A DNA stretch of 64,000 nt, taken from contig MU839827.1 in assembly GCA_030411725.1 (NCBI GenBank), positions 1,550,001 to 1,614,000 on the forward strand, written 5' to 3'. Under the pieces are notes generated by a model, which made no database searches, was not told the origin of the DNA, and worked only from the letters and a program-made list of their open reading frames with translations. The position numbers were made by a program, and so were the translations under genes. Below, piece by piece: positions 22,073-33,609 of this stretch (within the stretch, counting starts at the first letter, position 1; the number at the start of each line of letters is the position of its first letter). This stretch comes from Echria macrotheca (taxonomy: Eukaryota; Ascomycota; Sordariomycetes; Sordariales; Schizotheciaceae).

Positions 22073-24853
22073 ATGGATAATCGACACGCCGCCTACAGGA
22101 CGCCCTCGCCAGGGCATCCTCTCCAGCATGGCTACCAGCTCGACGACAACCCGAGCCCCTACGGGCGGCCCCAGCATAATCTCGACATCCCCACCGGGCC
22201 CGGTAGATACAGCCCAGGCGACTCGCTCCAGATGCAGACGGCGGTAGGTCTTTTGTTCTGTCACATGGCGTGATACTTGGCTTACACAAACCAGCAATCG
22301 GTGGACAACCTGAGTCAATACCCCAATCCAGCGCACGGCGACTATGCTGTGAACCCAGAGCAGCATCACGATGCCTACTACAACCAGCCCTACGAGCCAC
22401 ACCCCGCCGACGGCGTGGGCTACGAGCAACATGGCCAGCAGGGCTACGACCTGGACGACCGGCGGCCGATGCTGACGCACACGGATTCCCAGGTTGGAGC
22501 CAGCGATCCGTTCCACGATAATCCGCAACCGCCTACGAATAATGCGCCGATCAAGCGGTGGAAGACGGTCAAGCAGGTGCTGCTGTACCGCGGAAACTTG
22601 GTGCTCGACTGCCCCATCCCTCCGAATCTGCTCAACAAGCTCCCCCATGGCGAGCGCGACGAATTCACTCACATGCGATACACGGCAGCGACCTGCGACC
22701 CTGCCGATTTCTACGACCAGAACTTCACACTCCGGCAAAAGCTGTTCAGCAAGCCACGGCATACCGAGCTCTTCATCGTCGTTACCATGTATAACGAGGA
22801 TGAGATTCTGTTCGCGCGCACCATGATCGGTGTGTTCAAGAACATCGAGTACATGTGCAGGCGGCCCGAGAGCAAGACGTGGGGCAAGGATGCGTGGAAG
22901 AAGATCGTCGTGTGCGTCGTCAGCGACGGTCGTGCAAAGATCAACCCTCGCACAAGGGCGCTGCTGGCCGGTATGGGTGTGTACCAGGAGGGTATTGCCA
23001 AGCAACAGGTCAACGACAAGGATGTCACGGCCCACATTTACGAGTATACGACCCAGGTCGGCATGGCCATCAAGAACGACGTGGTCCAGCTGATTCCGAA
23101 GCAACAGCCGGTGCAGATGCTGTTCTGCCTGAAGGAGAAGAACCAGAAAAAGATCAACTCGCATCGTTGGTTCTTCCAGGCTTTCGGCCGTGTCCTGGAC
23201 CCCAATATCTGCGTGCTGATCGATGCCGGTACCAAGCCGGGAGGCAAGTCGATTTACGACCTGTGGAAGGCCTTTGACCTGGAGCCCATGTGCGCCGGTG
23301 CTTGCGGTGAGATCAAGGCCATGTTGGGCACGGGCGGAAAGAATCTGTTGAATCCGCTAGTTGCGACGCAAAATTTTGAGTATAAGATGAGCAACATCCT
23401 GGACAAGCCGCTGGAATCCGCCTTTGGTTTCATCTCTGTCTTGCCCGGCGCCTTCTCTGCGTACCGCTATGTGGCGCTGCAGAACGACAAGAACGGCCAG
23501 GGACCATTAGAGAAGTACTTTGCGGGCGAGAAGCTCCACGGCGGCGATGCCGGCATCTTCACGGCCAACATGTACCTTGCCGAGGATCGTATTCTCTGCT
23601 TCGAGCTCGTCACCAAGCGCAACTGCCACTGGATCCTGCAGTACGTCAAGTCGGCTACTGGCGAGACTGACGTGCCCGACACCGTGACGGAGCTGATTCT
23701 GCAACGCCGTCGCTGGCTGAACGGTTCCTTCTTCGCCGCCGTCTACGCCATCGTCCACTTCCACCAGTTCTTCCGGTCTGATCATTCGTTCTTCCGCAAG
23801 ATCGCCTTCTTCATCGAGTTTGTCTTCCAAACGGTCAACATGATCTTCGCCTGGTTCGCTATCGGTAACTTCTTCCTGGTCTTCAAGATTCTCACGACAA
23901 GTCTGGGCGACGACAACCTACTAGGCCAAGTCGGGAATATCTTGGGCGTCGTCTTTGCCTGGCTTTACGGTGTTTCGTTAATCACGTGTTTCGTCTTATC
24001 GATGGGTAACCGTCCAGCGGGTTCCGGGCCATATTACATGGCCATGGTGATCTTCTGGGCGATTATTTTCATGTAAGTTTATTTCCGGGGTTTCCACAAA
24101 AATCTGTATCATTGCTAACAGTCACGCAGCTATCTCATGTTTGCCGCCATCTTCATCTCAGTCAAAGCGATCCAGACAGATCTGGCCGTGAACGGGTTCA
24201 ACATATCGCAGCTCTTTAAGAACGAGGTCTTCTACACGCTCATCATCTCGGTCATGTCGACGTACGGCATCTGGCTGGTGGCGTCCATCATCATGTTTGA
24301 CCCCTGGCACATGTTCACCTCGCTCGTGCAGTACATGCTGCTCAGCCCGACGTACACCAACGTGCTCAACGTCTACGCGTTCTGCAACACGCACGACATC
24401 TCGTGGGGTACCAAGGGCGACGACAAGCCCGACAAGCTGCCGTCGGTCAGCACCAAGGACGGCCAGGGCAAGACGGACCTGCCGGACGAGGGCGATTTGA
24501 ATGCGCAGTACGACCGCGAGCTGCGCGTTTTCGGGACAAAGCCGGTCAAGGAGGTCAAGGCGCTGTCGCCGGCGCAGCTCGAGGAGAAGCAGATGGATTA
24601 TTACCGGGGCGTGCGCACCATTGTCGTGCTGGCGTGGATGATTTCGAATTTCGCGCTGGCGGCCTTGGTGCTGTCCACGGCCGGGCTGGAACGCATCGTG
24701 CCCGGGCAGAGTACGCAGTCCGAGGAGGAGGTCAAGGACACGAGGGCGACGATCTACATGAGCGTCGTGCTGTGGTCGGTCGCGGTGCTTTCGGGGTTCA
24801 AGTTTATCGGCGCTTTGTGGTTCCTGATTGTGCGCATGTTCAGGGGTGTGTAA
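22073..24853 (+). CDS. Class III chitin synthase
   Basis: Integral plasma-membrane family-2 glycosyltransferase that polymerises UDP-GlcNAc into chitin at growing tips and septa. Three exons, 22073-22243, 22295-24072 and 24130-24853, give 890 residues. A disordered Tyr/Pro/Gln-rich N-terminus (1-155) precedes the catalytic block. Visible motifs: VVTMYNEDE (UDP-sugar fold), VVSDGRAKI, LIDAGTKPGG, AEDRIL (acidic residues near 485) and QRRRWLNGSF (near 526). Several hydrophobic spans follow from about 545, then CNTHDISWGTKG (near 740) and three further spans to the RMFRGV end. The short N-terminus without a myosin motor, and the SWGTKGDDK and TKDGQGKTDLPDEGDLNAQY region, fit class III (N. crassa chs-1 group). 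Introns are GT-AG. It converges on the DUF3602 gene. Confidence 0.92.
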
Positions 24854-26062
24854 TTTGGGTGGCAGTGGGCAGGGCACTGGGGCGCCAGCTGGGATGGCGA
24901 TTTTTTACCAAAATTTTGGCTTCTCGGTGTGTCTTTTTTCGTTCTCGTTCATGGATGCTGGAGCGATGGAAAGCGGAGAGGAGGAAGACGAAGAAGGAAA
25001 GGGGAAGTGGAAAGTGGAAAGGGGGGGATTTGGTTTATGTTTCTACCATTCCTCCCCTCTTATCTGCCACCCTCCTTCTGGAATGACTTGTATGCATATA
25101 GCAATAGTACCCCCTGATAGTATTGTACTACTTTTGTTTTATGTGTGTGTTTGCGTATCATCGATGGTTGGGGGGTGGGGCGTTGCTTGGAGTATTTGAG
25201 AGAAATAGATATAAGATGGTTTATGTCTGAGTGAAAAATATGACGGCGTGACTTGGAGTCTGTCTGATGATCTGTCTATCTGGTGTAATTTGGTCGTCTT
25301 GGTGACGTTCCGTAGCTAGGTTACAGTTTGGTTGAATCCTCTCCCCCGAATATAAACAGCACATGCTGTGAAAGAGCAAAAGAGCAAATAGAAAGGGGGG
25401 GAGGTAAAACGAGATATCCGGCCTTCGGCTTCAATAACTTTTCCTAGGAACTCTACTCTTACACTTTCACTTCCAGGTTCGCTGACTACCTAGATGTAGC
25501 ACAGGTGTTGTTACTAATCTGTCTAAACGGTGACTATTTCGGTTCTTGACTTCCTATTCATTTCCCTGGGTAGGTAGATACGGGTATACAAACGTCGTGC
25601 AAATAGGAGTGTGTTATTTCCGACCCCGGTTGTTTGCGGTTCAGGGAGGATACGTAGGTAAGGCAGGTAGCTTGCCGCACACTAGGTATGCAAGAAGTAC
25701 CTTGGACGCACGTTTGTGAGAGACTGGCTATTCTGGTATATGCCGTCGCTGCTGCATTATACCGACATCTTACGAGTTGTTCTTACCCCCGCAAGGAATA
25801 AAGGTACTCCCTCTCAGGTTCGTTGCCGTTGGATGGATTTATGTACAGGGTAGATAGATGTCCGGTACGCAACTGGCAGGTATTATTTCATGTGAGTTAC
25901 TCGATAGAGAGAGAGACATGTATCTAACAGAGTTGGTGGGCTCCGTGTCAGATATTGTCACCATGTATCTGGCAGCAGCTGGCAAACATCCGGTCGCAGG
26001 TGTAGACATAGTGGATGTCACGATGCCAACCTTGGGCCCAGAACAAAGATTTATGATTGTGT

Positions 26063-26085
26063 GAGGAGGAGGAGGAGGAGGAGGA
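26063..26085. repeat. (AGG)n microsatellite
   Basis: About seven uninterrupted GAG/AGG units in intergenic sequence downstream of the chitin synthase gene. Confidence 0.8.
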
Positions 26086-26232
26086 TGGGGGGTGGGGGCT
26101 ATGGACGTTCCTATATTCATCGTGACGACCCGGTGACTAGCCAATGAGTGCGATGGCTGACCGGAAGTGTAATTATCTCACAAACGCAGCAACCGGGAGG
26201 GTAGACCCAAGGATAGCATCTACCGTCATAAC

Positions 26233-26248
26233 ATATATATATATATAT
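26233..26248. repeat. (AT)8 microsatellite
   Basis: Eight consecutive AT units in intergenic sequence. Confidence 0.8.
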
Positions 26249-26813
26249 CGAACATAGTACTTACATAGCTTGTTTTGATGATCACTTCTCCACCGGCATG
26301 GTTGATGCCTTATCGACCTTTCAGGGGCAACACTCGATGGAGGCAGACCTAACTCGACGACTCGACGCCCAGCACCAAAGACAAACCTAATTACCAAAGT
26401 CACGAGCAAGGTCACATCTCCAAGAAACTGAAATAGCCTTTAAATGGATCTCAGATCCAGATATCAATTCCAACTATGGTTGCAGCAAAAAAATCATCAA
26501 CCCCAGCCGAACCGGCTGCCTGCCACAACCAACCAACCCCAACACCTTTGCTGTGCAAGGCCCCAAGTACAAAATAAATCCCAAGATTAACTTTTCCTCC
26601 CATCCCATTTCATCCCGTTCCATCCCCGTTTTTGATCAGAAATCTCGCCCCCAAAACGCCATGCTAGTGATACATCCCAAAAAGTAAAAGAGTTGTCACA
26701 TCATCGTGGTCGATGATGGACCCGAGGGGTATATAATGTAGTCGTAGATCCGTAAGACAGAGAGAGAGAAGAGCAGCAAGCAAGCAAAGCCAAAAGTCCG
26801 TGGTATACGAGAC

Positions 26814-27245
26814 TTAGTGGCTACCAACATTGCTCAGCCGGTGCCAGAACCCCGACCGCGTGCTGCCCGTCGTGCTAGCCGAGTCGCGCCGTGTTGTCGA
26901 CTCAGCCGCTGCCGCCGCCGTGGAAGAGAAGACATTGCCGGCACCGCCGCGGCCGACATGCGTGATCGTCGCCGTCTTCTCGCGCACCTCGGCGCGCTGG
27001 AACTCCTCGTCGAACGACAGAGCCTGCCGCTCGGCGGCCGAGTGGATGTTGCCGGCGCCGCCGCGGCCGGAGTAGAAGCGGTGGTTCGTGGACGGCGTGG
27101 GAGCCGTCACGACGGGGGTGGGCACGCCTGAGGGAGACGTCGTCTGGGGAGCGCGGAAGAAGTTGCCTGCGCCGCCGCGGCCCGAGTGCGTGTAGCTGTT
27201 CTTGGGGACCGTGGGGTGCGGCTCGGTGATGGTGTAGGACGGCAT
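26814..27245 (-). CDS. DUF3602 (GRGGAGN-repeat) protein, Par32-like
   Basis: A single-exon gene for a 143-residue protein. It contains three copies of the signature GRGGAGN, at about residues 23, 61 and 98, each preceded by a short Ser/His/Gly stretch. The rest is Ser/Thr/Ala-rich and probably disordered, ending GFWHRLSNVGSH. This spacing and motif define the fungal DUF3602 family, which includes yeast Par32, a TOR-responsive phosphoprotein acting on ammonium transport; whether this protein has that role is not shown. The start ATG (MPSYTITEP) is the first in frame. Its leader is rich in CA and CT repeats (about 27260-27330). Length is normal for small members. Confidence 0.8.
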   Translation of the reverse strand: MPSYTITEPHPTVPKNSYTHSGRGGAGNFFRAPQTTSPSGVPTPVVTAPTPSTNHRFYSGRGGAGNIHSAAERQALSFDEEFQRAEVREKTATITHVGRGGAGNVFSSTAAAAAESTTRRDSASTTGSTRSGFWHRLSNVGSH

Positions 27246-29721
27246 TTCTGGGTTTGTAGAGAACTTCTCGTGTGTGGAAGTTGTATGTGTGTGTGGTTGC
27301 GGTAGAGAGAGGTAGAGTTGTAGCGAGGAAGCTTGAAGCTTTGTGGTAGGTAGGAAGCTCTTTAGAGGTGTGGTCTGATTGTGGAGTCTGGATGGTCGTC
27401 TAGAGATCCTGGTGCAACGGAGACGAGATGGGAAACAGGTTATTATAGTCGGGTAGGGATGAGGAGAGAGAGCAGTTGTGTGTGAACCTCTTGGGCTCAC
27501 AAAGCACTAGCCATCCATGTCTGGACGGGAACCCATGACCACAGGTTTCCAAATGTTGCCAGAGGAAGCACTTGCCTCGCAACACCGGCGCAAAACAAGC
27601 GGTTGGTCCGGTACGTAGCTACATTCATAGTTACTCATCAGCGGAGCTGGGCAAAAGACAGCGAAAATGGCGTCAGGTGCTGGCAGCAGCGCTTAGGGCC
27701 GATGCAAAATTTGATGCCGAGCATTTGGACGGTCCATAGGAGCATTTCTTTAGCTGATGGAAACGTAAGAGGCAGTCACGAGGCGTGCTGTGGCCTTATT
27801 CGTTACGAGATGATTACCCCATCGTTTGCCGACCGCGGCAAGTACCTTTCCGCCGTCCTTTGCGCTGCGGGGTACCTCGCGTCTCCAAAACAGGGCATTG
27901 CCGTGTCCTGCAAGGGGCACTGAAGCACTGACGACCGTCGAAAAATCCTGTGCGACCACAAGGCCGCCTCATTCCGCTTGGCTCAATGCTTGGTTGCTTG
28001 CTTGGCAACTTGGATGAAGTCACTGGCAGGAACCCGCGGAGATGGCCCAGCGCATCCTATTCTTTGCACCACCGGCCAACCATCTCGCGTCACATCTCAA
28101 CGCCCCGATCCGCTGCTCCCCATTCGGCCGTCGGATGCTACACCGCCTCAGGGGGATAGCACGACATCTTTCAAGAGTATCAGTCACAGATGGTGCAAGG
28201 AGACCTGACACAGCATCATCAGGCAAGACAAACAGCCAGCCCAGCGCCGGGCTGGACTGGTCCCAGCCAGCCTGGCCCGAGACGATTTCTCTTGGTATTT
28301 TGGACGAACTTTGTTGGCTTCTTTGTTCGGCTCAAATTTTTTCAGACAAAAAAACTTCGTTGCTCGGCGTTCCTTGGCCAACTGGAGAACTTTCCATGGA
28401 CTTTCCTTGTTCGCACCTTGCCCCTGTCCCGGCCCGCCCCCTCCTGGCAGAGAAAAAAAAAAGGTTGAATTTTTTTTAGTTTACCCCGGATTTTCATGGA
28501 TCATGGGGCCGCCGCCCGATTTGCAGCGAGGCCTCGGTTACGCAGCACACCTCGCCCGGGCTGAGGAGGCTCCCGACATGCCTTGCATCTCGAGGGAGAT
28601 GGCCCAATGACAAGACGCAGGATCGAGTCGTGACCGCATCTTCGCAAGGACAGCTGGCAAATGAAACCACGGGAAGCCGGGACGCTTCCGCCCGCTTATT
28701 CTTTTCCAGCTCGACGGGTCCGTGTCTGTGGTCGCTGGCGGCAAGGCTGTTCACGCGGTGCTGGTCAGCAGGATGATTTGTTAGAGCTAACGTTAGCCCC
28801 TGGATCGTTGGCCTCGAACGGCTTGGCCGCGCCGACACCGACACCGAACAAAGCCGCAGCTAGCGAGGCACAGTCGAGTCTTGGGAGCGCCGATCGGGGG
28901 AAGGCAGACAAAATTTGTTGGTTTCGTCAGCTTGTCGCGGATCGGAGGCACCTCAGAATGCGGTCATTCACCGCCACACGCCCGACTGACCGGCGGCTTC
29001 GGCGACGCATCGGCGGCCGTCCCCCAGGAACGTTTTGTGGCGTTCGCCCAGCGGTTGCCCGCGGCTGAAGGCTTTTTCTTCCCAGCCAGCCAGCCCTAAA
29101 CAAGCACGTCACAGCAAGCCCTGGCGCTCCGGTGTCGCCTTAAGCCGTTGGGCGACTGGCCAATGCCCGGGCATCATTGGGACTTACAATTTTCAGCACA
29201 AGCGGTCATCTGACTCACTAGTAAGATCGCGATCATCAATCTCGCCGCTTCTGTCGCTGCTGACGAACCAGCGGTATCTCGTTGTCGTCGTCGGCGCTTC
29301 CAGGACAGCAGGAAGTTGATCACGGGATTCGGTGTCAACATCAGCAACAAGTCGCGAGCTGGATCGGTCCGCTCGGTCATCACGGGCTGGGCAGGAGATG
29401 GCTGACCCCAGCCCAAAGTCTTGGCTCCGATGGCATGGCCCCACTTGGCACCGAAATCCGGGCAAGGCCGATTGGCACCGCCGGCGGTCTCCGCGGGAGG
29501 CCCGAACGTCCGCCTCGTCGCGTTCAACTCGGTACGAGCGATGCTGAATGCACAGTCAGCGCAGTAGTACTGCACTCAGAATAACCAACTGGGAGCAACA
29601 TAGCTGACGTCATTTGGTAGCTATACAAAATAACCCTGGGTGCTGACAACGCAATGTTTACGGAGATGCTTGATCCGCAAAAGGGGTGCACTTATGATGT
29701 GCAACACCAACATGGACCACC
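27246..29721. other. Large intergenic region
   Basis: About 2.5 kb between the DUF3602 start and the 5' half of the split 5S gene. All open frames are under 150 codons and look like chance frames in GC-rich DNA. I see no RNA gene or repeat here. Confidence 0.4.
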
Positions 29722-29789
29722 ACATCGACCATACCCGCTGGAAAACTCGGGATCCCGTCTGCCTCCTGTAGATAAACCAGTGAGGGCCA
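29722..29789 (+). pseudogene. 5' half of a dispersed 5S rRNA gene (broken)
   Basis: The segment matches nucleotides 1-70 of the Neurospora-type 5S rRNA, as I recall it. The best blocks are CGACCATACCC, GCTGGAAAACTCGGGATC, TAGATAAACCAGTGAGGGCCA. It differs by two single-base deletions and a few transitions, so it has drifted. The match stops abruptly after GGCCA at 29789, and the remainder of the gene resumes 3.8 kb downstream at 33610 with the same GGCCA. The 3' half of the internal promoter is thus absent here, so this half should not be transcribed as 5S. Confidence 0.88.
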
Positions 29790-30132
29790 TATTATATCTG
29801 AGCTGATATAAGCGAAAACAGAAATAACTATCGTATAACAGATATTTTTGTTAGGGTATATAGCCCCAGTGCCGAGGTACCCTTAGTAAGTAAGGAACCC
29901 TAGCCCAGATACATATTAACTGACCTTGACAATCAACAACTATCTTCGCAACTTACTGCATAACAATGCTGTAGTCGCGTTCTCTGTCCACAAAACAGAT
30001 TCTAGCCCAAGGCAGCAAAACACGTGACTCCGCAGCTTGCATGTATGGTATTGGAGCACATTCAACAAGGCTTCGGCTGCGTTGAAAACCCGGCAAAAAC
30101 TCAATGCCACCAGATGCTTGAAATTCATCGAA

Positions 30133-33100
30133 ATGGACCCCTTTACCGCTATTGGTCTCGCGGGGTCGATTGTCACATTTGTCGATGTCGGCGTCAAGGT
30201 GCTTAGCGCGGCTCGGAAGATGCGTGCCAGCGCATCCGGCGCCACAGATGAGAACGAGAGCCTTGCTTCCATGTCTCTGCGCTTCAACGCCGCCCTGGCT
30301 GCCATCGACTCCAAGCTGTCGGCCGGTCCGCTGACCCAGCAGGAGATGGCGCTGAACGAGCTCGCCAAGGAGTGCAGGGGCGTGTCCGATGAACTCCTGG
30401 TCTTGCTTGGTGAGCTCAAGGCAAAGAGGCCGAACTCGACAGCGTCCAGTCTCCGGGCAGCCTGGCGCAACGTGAGGAAAAAAGACGACAAGAACGCGCT
30501 GGAGCAGAAGCTCAACCGCTGCCGGCAGGAGCTGGACCTGATGTTGTCGAGCATGACCAGGTTCGACTTCCTGGAGCGTCTCGACGAGCTTGCCAAGTAT
30601 GGGCAGTCGAGCCAGGCCGAGCTGCAGTCGCTCCAGAGCAACGTTAAAGCCCTCGAGTCGAGCCTCCAGGCTGGGGTCTGCGGGGGTTGGATAAGCGCCC
30701 AGGCGCTGGACAGCATCCGACAAGTGGTCAGGTTGTCCAACCAAGCCACGACCGCGGTGCGCCAACACCGTATACTAGACGCACTGCGCTTCGATCTCAT
30801 GAGTGAACGTTTTGACGATGTCGCTACAGCTCATCGGGGAACGTTCTCATGGCTCCTGGGCGAGGGTGAAGGGGGGGCCGGACAGCTCGACAGGTCGCTC
30901 CGCGACTGGCTTGAAGGAGGGACTGGCGTATTCCACATCTCGGGGAAACCGGGCTCCGGGAAGTCGACCTTGATGAAGTACCTCTGCTGCCATGACAAGA
31001 CGAAGGAGTACCTGGACGCCTGGGCGAGCCCCAAGTCGCTTGTAATCGGCAAGTTCTTCTTCTGGAAACCCGGTTCCCCGCTCCAGAAGCAGCTTCGTGG
31101 CCTGGTCCGGGGCTTGCTTTACTCCCTACTGTCCGAGTCGCCCGACCTGATTCCCCTTGTCTTCCCCAAGCACTGGGCGGCCACTCTTGTATATCCCCAG
31201 ATCGTATTCGAGAGCCACGACGAGATCCAGCAGGCTTTCCTGGCCCTGATCCGGCGGGACGATGTGTACGAGAAACAGCGGTTCGCCTTCTTCATCGACG
31301 GAGTCGACGAATTCGAGGGAAACCATGCCGAGATGGTAGAGTGGCTGATCAGCTGGACTGTATCCCGGCCAGAAAACGTCAAGGTGTGCGTGTCGAGCCG
31401 AGAATGGGTAGTCTTCCAGGAGGCCTTCAAGAGCTTTCCCAATCTGCGGCTCCACGAGGTCACCAGGCCTGACATCATGAAGCTGGTGCGCGACAGGCTT
31501 GGGAACAACGCCGACTTTTCAAAACTCGCGCAGCCGAAAAATATGGACCGCATGTTCAGGCAGATGGTCGACAAGTCGGACGGCGTCTTCCTCTGGGTCT
31601 CCCTAATCCTCCGGGACATCGAGGAGGGGCTGCTCAGCGGCGACGACCTCGCCCAGCTCGAGGCCAAGATCGACTCTCTCCCCAACGAGCTGGGGGACCT
31701 CTTCTGGCACCTTTTCAACGCCATCCACCCCGCCGACCGGCGCGAGTCATATGCCATCCTCACCATGGCTCTCCACTGCCCAATCGACTGGCCCCTGTTC
31801 CGCTTCTGTTTCCTGTGGGACTACCTGAACGGTAGTCACTGCCAGGTCGTCCCGGGAGAGGCGCCTGAGCCCTTGGAACCTGACCAAATCGCCGAAATGC
31901 TGGTGAAAATCCGACGGAAAATCTACGGCAAGGCCAAAGGACTCCTCGAGGTCCAGAAGACAGGGAAAAGAGACGGGGGAAGAAAGCGATACGGCCTACG
32001 CAGCGCCCTCGAGAGCGACCAATTCCACGCCAAAGACGTGACGTTCCGGGAAACTATCAAGCTCACGCACCGGTCCATCGTCGAGTTCCTCGGGAGCGAA
32101 GAGGTCAAGCAGAAGATGGCCGCCCAGACGGCAGGCTTCGACGTGCTGGACGCACTTTGCCAGACCTTCCTCGCGCATCTGCAGGTTATCGTCTCCACGG
32201 AAGCCGGTTGTGCCTACTACTTCTTCCCGCCGGCCACCACCGAGGTCCCGGACTACAACCAGACGGAGTTTGCCGACTTCCCGGGCCTCGGCTGGGATAT
32301 GAGCAGGCTGCTGAACGAGGGGTGCAAGGCCGGCGCCCTGGACTCCACACGTTTCTGCCTGTTCCTCGACCGCGTCGCCGAGGTGGTCGAGCCCGCCGAA
32401 GATGCCGCTGGTCCGCTAGAGTCGCTCCGTGGTATGCTGAATTTCGGGTATCGAGACATCAACTTCGGCGTGCTCGGCGGCATGCCAATTCGGTATGCCG
32501 GGGCGGTCACGACGCCGGAAGGGCTGGCCATGATGGCGTCCTTCTACGGCAGCCCGGCCTATCTTCATCACACGCAGAGCTACGGCCTGGTCCGCGTCGT
32601 GGGCCACCTCCCGATGCTGGTGGTGGCCTGCGTCCAGACGGTGTACAACAAGTTCCCCGCGCTGCTGCCCGGCATGATGCGCGTCCTCGAGGTATATTTC
32701 AGCCGCGGCCGGTCGCCCAACGAGCCGTCGTTCGTAAAGGGCGCGTCCTGCTGGCACTACGTCGTGTGGCGGGTCGTCGCGTCCGCCACCCTGGAGGAGC
32801 GACGCATCTTCTTCCCCCTATTTGCCTTCATGGTCCTGATGGGCGGCGACCCGCGCCTCTGGCTCCGCCTGCGCGCCCACCCCGCCGACGAGACCATTGT
32901 GCTGGTCAGTTTCGAGTGCGGTGGCGGCGGTCCCGACCGGACCCCGATCGACGTGCACGAGAACGGGGCGGAAATGGCCACGACGCTGACGTGGAGGCTC
33001 AAGGCGTACATGCAGCGCCACGGGACCGAGGTCTCGCTCCGCATGCTCGTCGGGCTGTGGTACCCGCGACATGCGCGGCCGCTGCAGGAGGCCATGGACT

Positions 33101-33324
33101 GGATGCTCGCGCGCGGAGGTCGCCTCATGGCGGACCAGCGGCGGGAGCTCAAGGAGCGGTTCGAGCCGTCGATCCGTCCCCTGATCTCGCAGAAGGCGGC
33201 CGAAGCTATCAGCGTGCACCCGCAGGATTACTTGTTTCCGAGTATACCGGTGCGCGGCTGGTACAGGGAATCTGGAGGTTCTCAAATCAAAGTGGAGATG
33301 CCGAGAGAAGATCATGTGTGGTGA
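30133..33324 (+). CDS. NACHT-domain STAND/NLR protein with fungal N-terminal domain
   Basis: An intronless gene of 1063 codons. The N-terminus (MDPFTAIGLAGSIVTFVDVG) matches the start common to fungal STAND proteins with a Helo-like N-terminal domain; helices run to about residue 215. A NACHT domain follows, with Walker A GKPGSGKSTL (near 271), Walker B FAFFIDGVDEFEG (near 386) and VCVSSREW (sensor-like). After it comes the helical segment usual behind fungal NACHTs (FLWVSLILRDIEEGL, LTHRSIVEFL) and a roughly 380-residue C-terminal region without recognisable repeats. Such receptors act in heterokaryon incompatibility and non-self recognition. The ATG at 30133 was preferred over upstream in-frame codons because it gives the conserved start. 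The frame is intact with no RIP-type stops. It lies in the insertion that splits the 5S gene. Confidence 0.85.
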   Translation: MDPFTAIGLAGSIVTFVDVGVKVLSAARKMRASASGATDENESLASMSLRFNAALAAIDSKLSAGPLTQQEMALNELAKECRGVSDELLVLLGELKAKRPNSTASSLRAAWRNVRKKDDKNALEQKLNRCRQELDLMLSSMTRFDFLERLDELAKYGQSSQAELQSLQSNVKALESSLQAGVCGGWISAQALDSIRQVVRLSNQATTAVRQHRILDALRFDLMSERFDDVATAHRGTFSWLLGEGEGGAGQLDRSLRDWLEGGTGVFHISGKPGSGKSTLMKYLCCHDKTKEYLDAWASPKSLVIGKFFFWKPGSPLQKQLRGLVRGLLYSLLSESPDLIPLVFPKHWAATLVYPQIVFESHDEIQQAFLALIRRDDVYEKQRFAFFIDGVDEFEGNHAEMVEWLISWTVSRPENVKVCVSSREWVVFQEAFKSFPNLRLHEVTRPDIMKLVRDRLGNNADFSKLAQPKNMDRMFRQMVDKSDGVFLWVSLILRDIEEGLLSGDDLAQLEAKIDSLPNELGDLFWHLFNAIHPADRRESYAILTMALHCPIDWPLFRFCFLWDYLNGSHCQVVPGEAPEPLEPDQIAEMLVKIRRKIYGKAKGLLEVQKTGKRDGGRKRYGLRSALESDQFHAKDVTFRETIKLTHRSIVEFLGSEEVKQKMAAQTAGFDVLDALCQTFLAHLQVIVSTEAGCAYYFFPPATTEVPDYNQTEFADFPGLGWDMSRLLNEGCKAGALDSTRFCLFLDRVAEVVEPAEDAAGPLESLRGMLNFGYRDINFGVLGGMPIRYAGAVTTPEGLAMMASFYGSPAYLHHTQSYGLVRVVGHLPMLVVACVQTVYNKFPALLPGMMRVLEVYFSRGRSPNEPSFVKGASCWHYVVWRVVASATLEERRIFFPLFAFMVLMGGDPRLWLRLRAHPADETIVLVSFECGGGGPDRTPIDVHENGAEMATTLTWRLKAYMQRHGTEVSLRMLVGLWYPRHARPLQEAMDWMLARGGRLMADQRRELKERFEPSIRPLISQKAAEAISVHPQDYLFPSIPVRGWYRESGGSQIKVEMPREDHVW

Positions 33325-33609
33325 ATATAACCCGGAATAGGTGTTTAGGAATATGGAGATCTATTGGCTACCGGGGAACAGCCATACGATCTACGAGACG
33401 TAGAGTCTAGCTGCTATGCTGGCTGAGCTCACTAATGCTTCCCTTAGTGGCGTTTGTCCTGGGAAAAGGGGCTCTGAGCGAACCACCGTTTAGACGCTTC
33501 GGCATTCTTGGGCCGTAGATTATGGTCGCCTTGGATACGGCGCGACCATTTTGTGACACCAAGCCTCTTATTTGTAGGCGCTTTTGGTCCTACATATAAG
33601 AATAACGAT
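33325..33609. other. 3' end of the insertion
   Basis: The 285 bp between the NLR stop and the second GGCCA hold the NLR 3' UTR and the right border of the insertion. I see no terminal repeat. Confidence 0.4.

Larger units (their letters stand above)
24854..26813. other. Convergent intergenic region with simple repeats
   Basis: This holds the 3' ends of the chitin synthase and DUF3602 genes. Short repeats are an AGG run at about 26063-26085 and an AT run at 26233-26248. TAGGTA-type tracts occur near 25490-25690. No gene is seen. Confidence 0.5.
29790..33609. mobile_element. ~3.8-kb insertion within a 5S rRNA gene, carrying an NLR gene
   Basis: The segment is bracketed by the two halves of one 5S gene. 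The pentamer GGCCA occurs on both sides (29785-29789 region and 33610-33614); extended, the flanks read GAGGGCCA and GATGGCCA. That looks like a short target-site duplication. The insert contains one intact NACHT gene and nothing resembling a transposase, reverse transcriptase or tyrosine recombinase. Its ends (TATTATATC... and ...AATAACGAT) show no convincing terminal inverted or long terminal repeats. It could be a remnant of a larger cargo-bearing element or a non-autonomous insertion; the class is unresolved. Confidence 0.6.

Noticed and set aside
22043..23164. 373-codon minus-strand open frame
   Set aside because: It is antisense to the chitin synthase catalytic exon and has no domain of its own.
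32157..33410. 417-codon plus-strand open frame
   Set aside because: It overlaps the NLR gene in another frame and is Arg/Pro/Gly-biased, as expected from GC-rich out-of-frame reading.
29790..33609. LTR retrotransposon or classic DNA transposon
   Set aside because: No terminal repeats, primer-binding site, reverse transcriptase, integrase or transposase can be seen.
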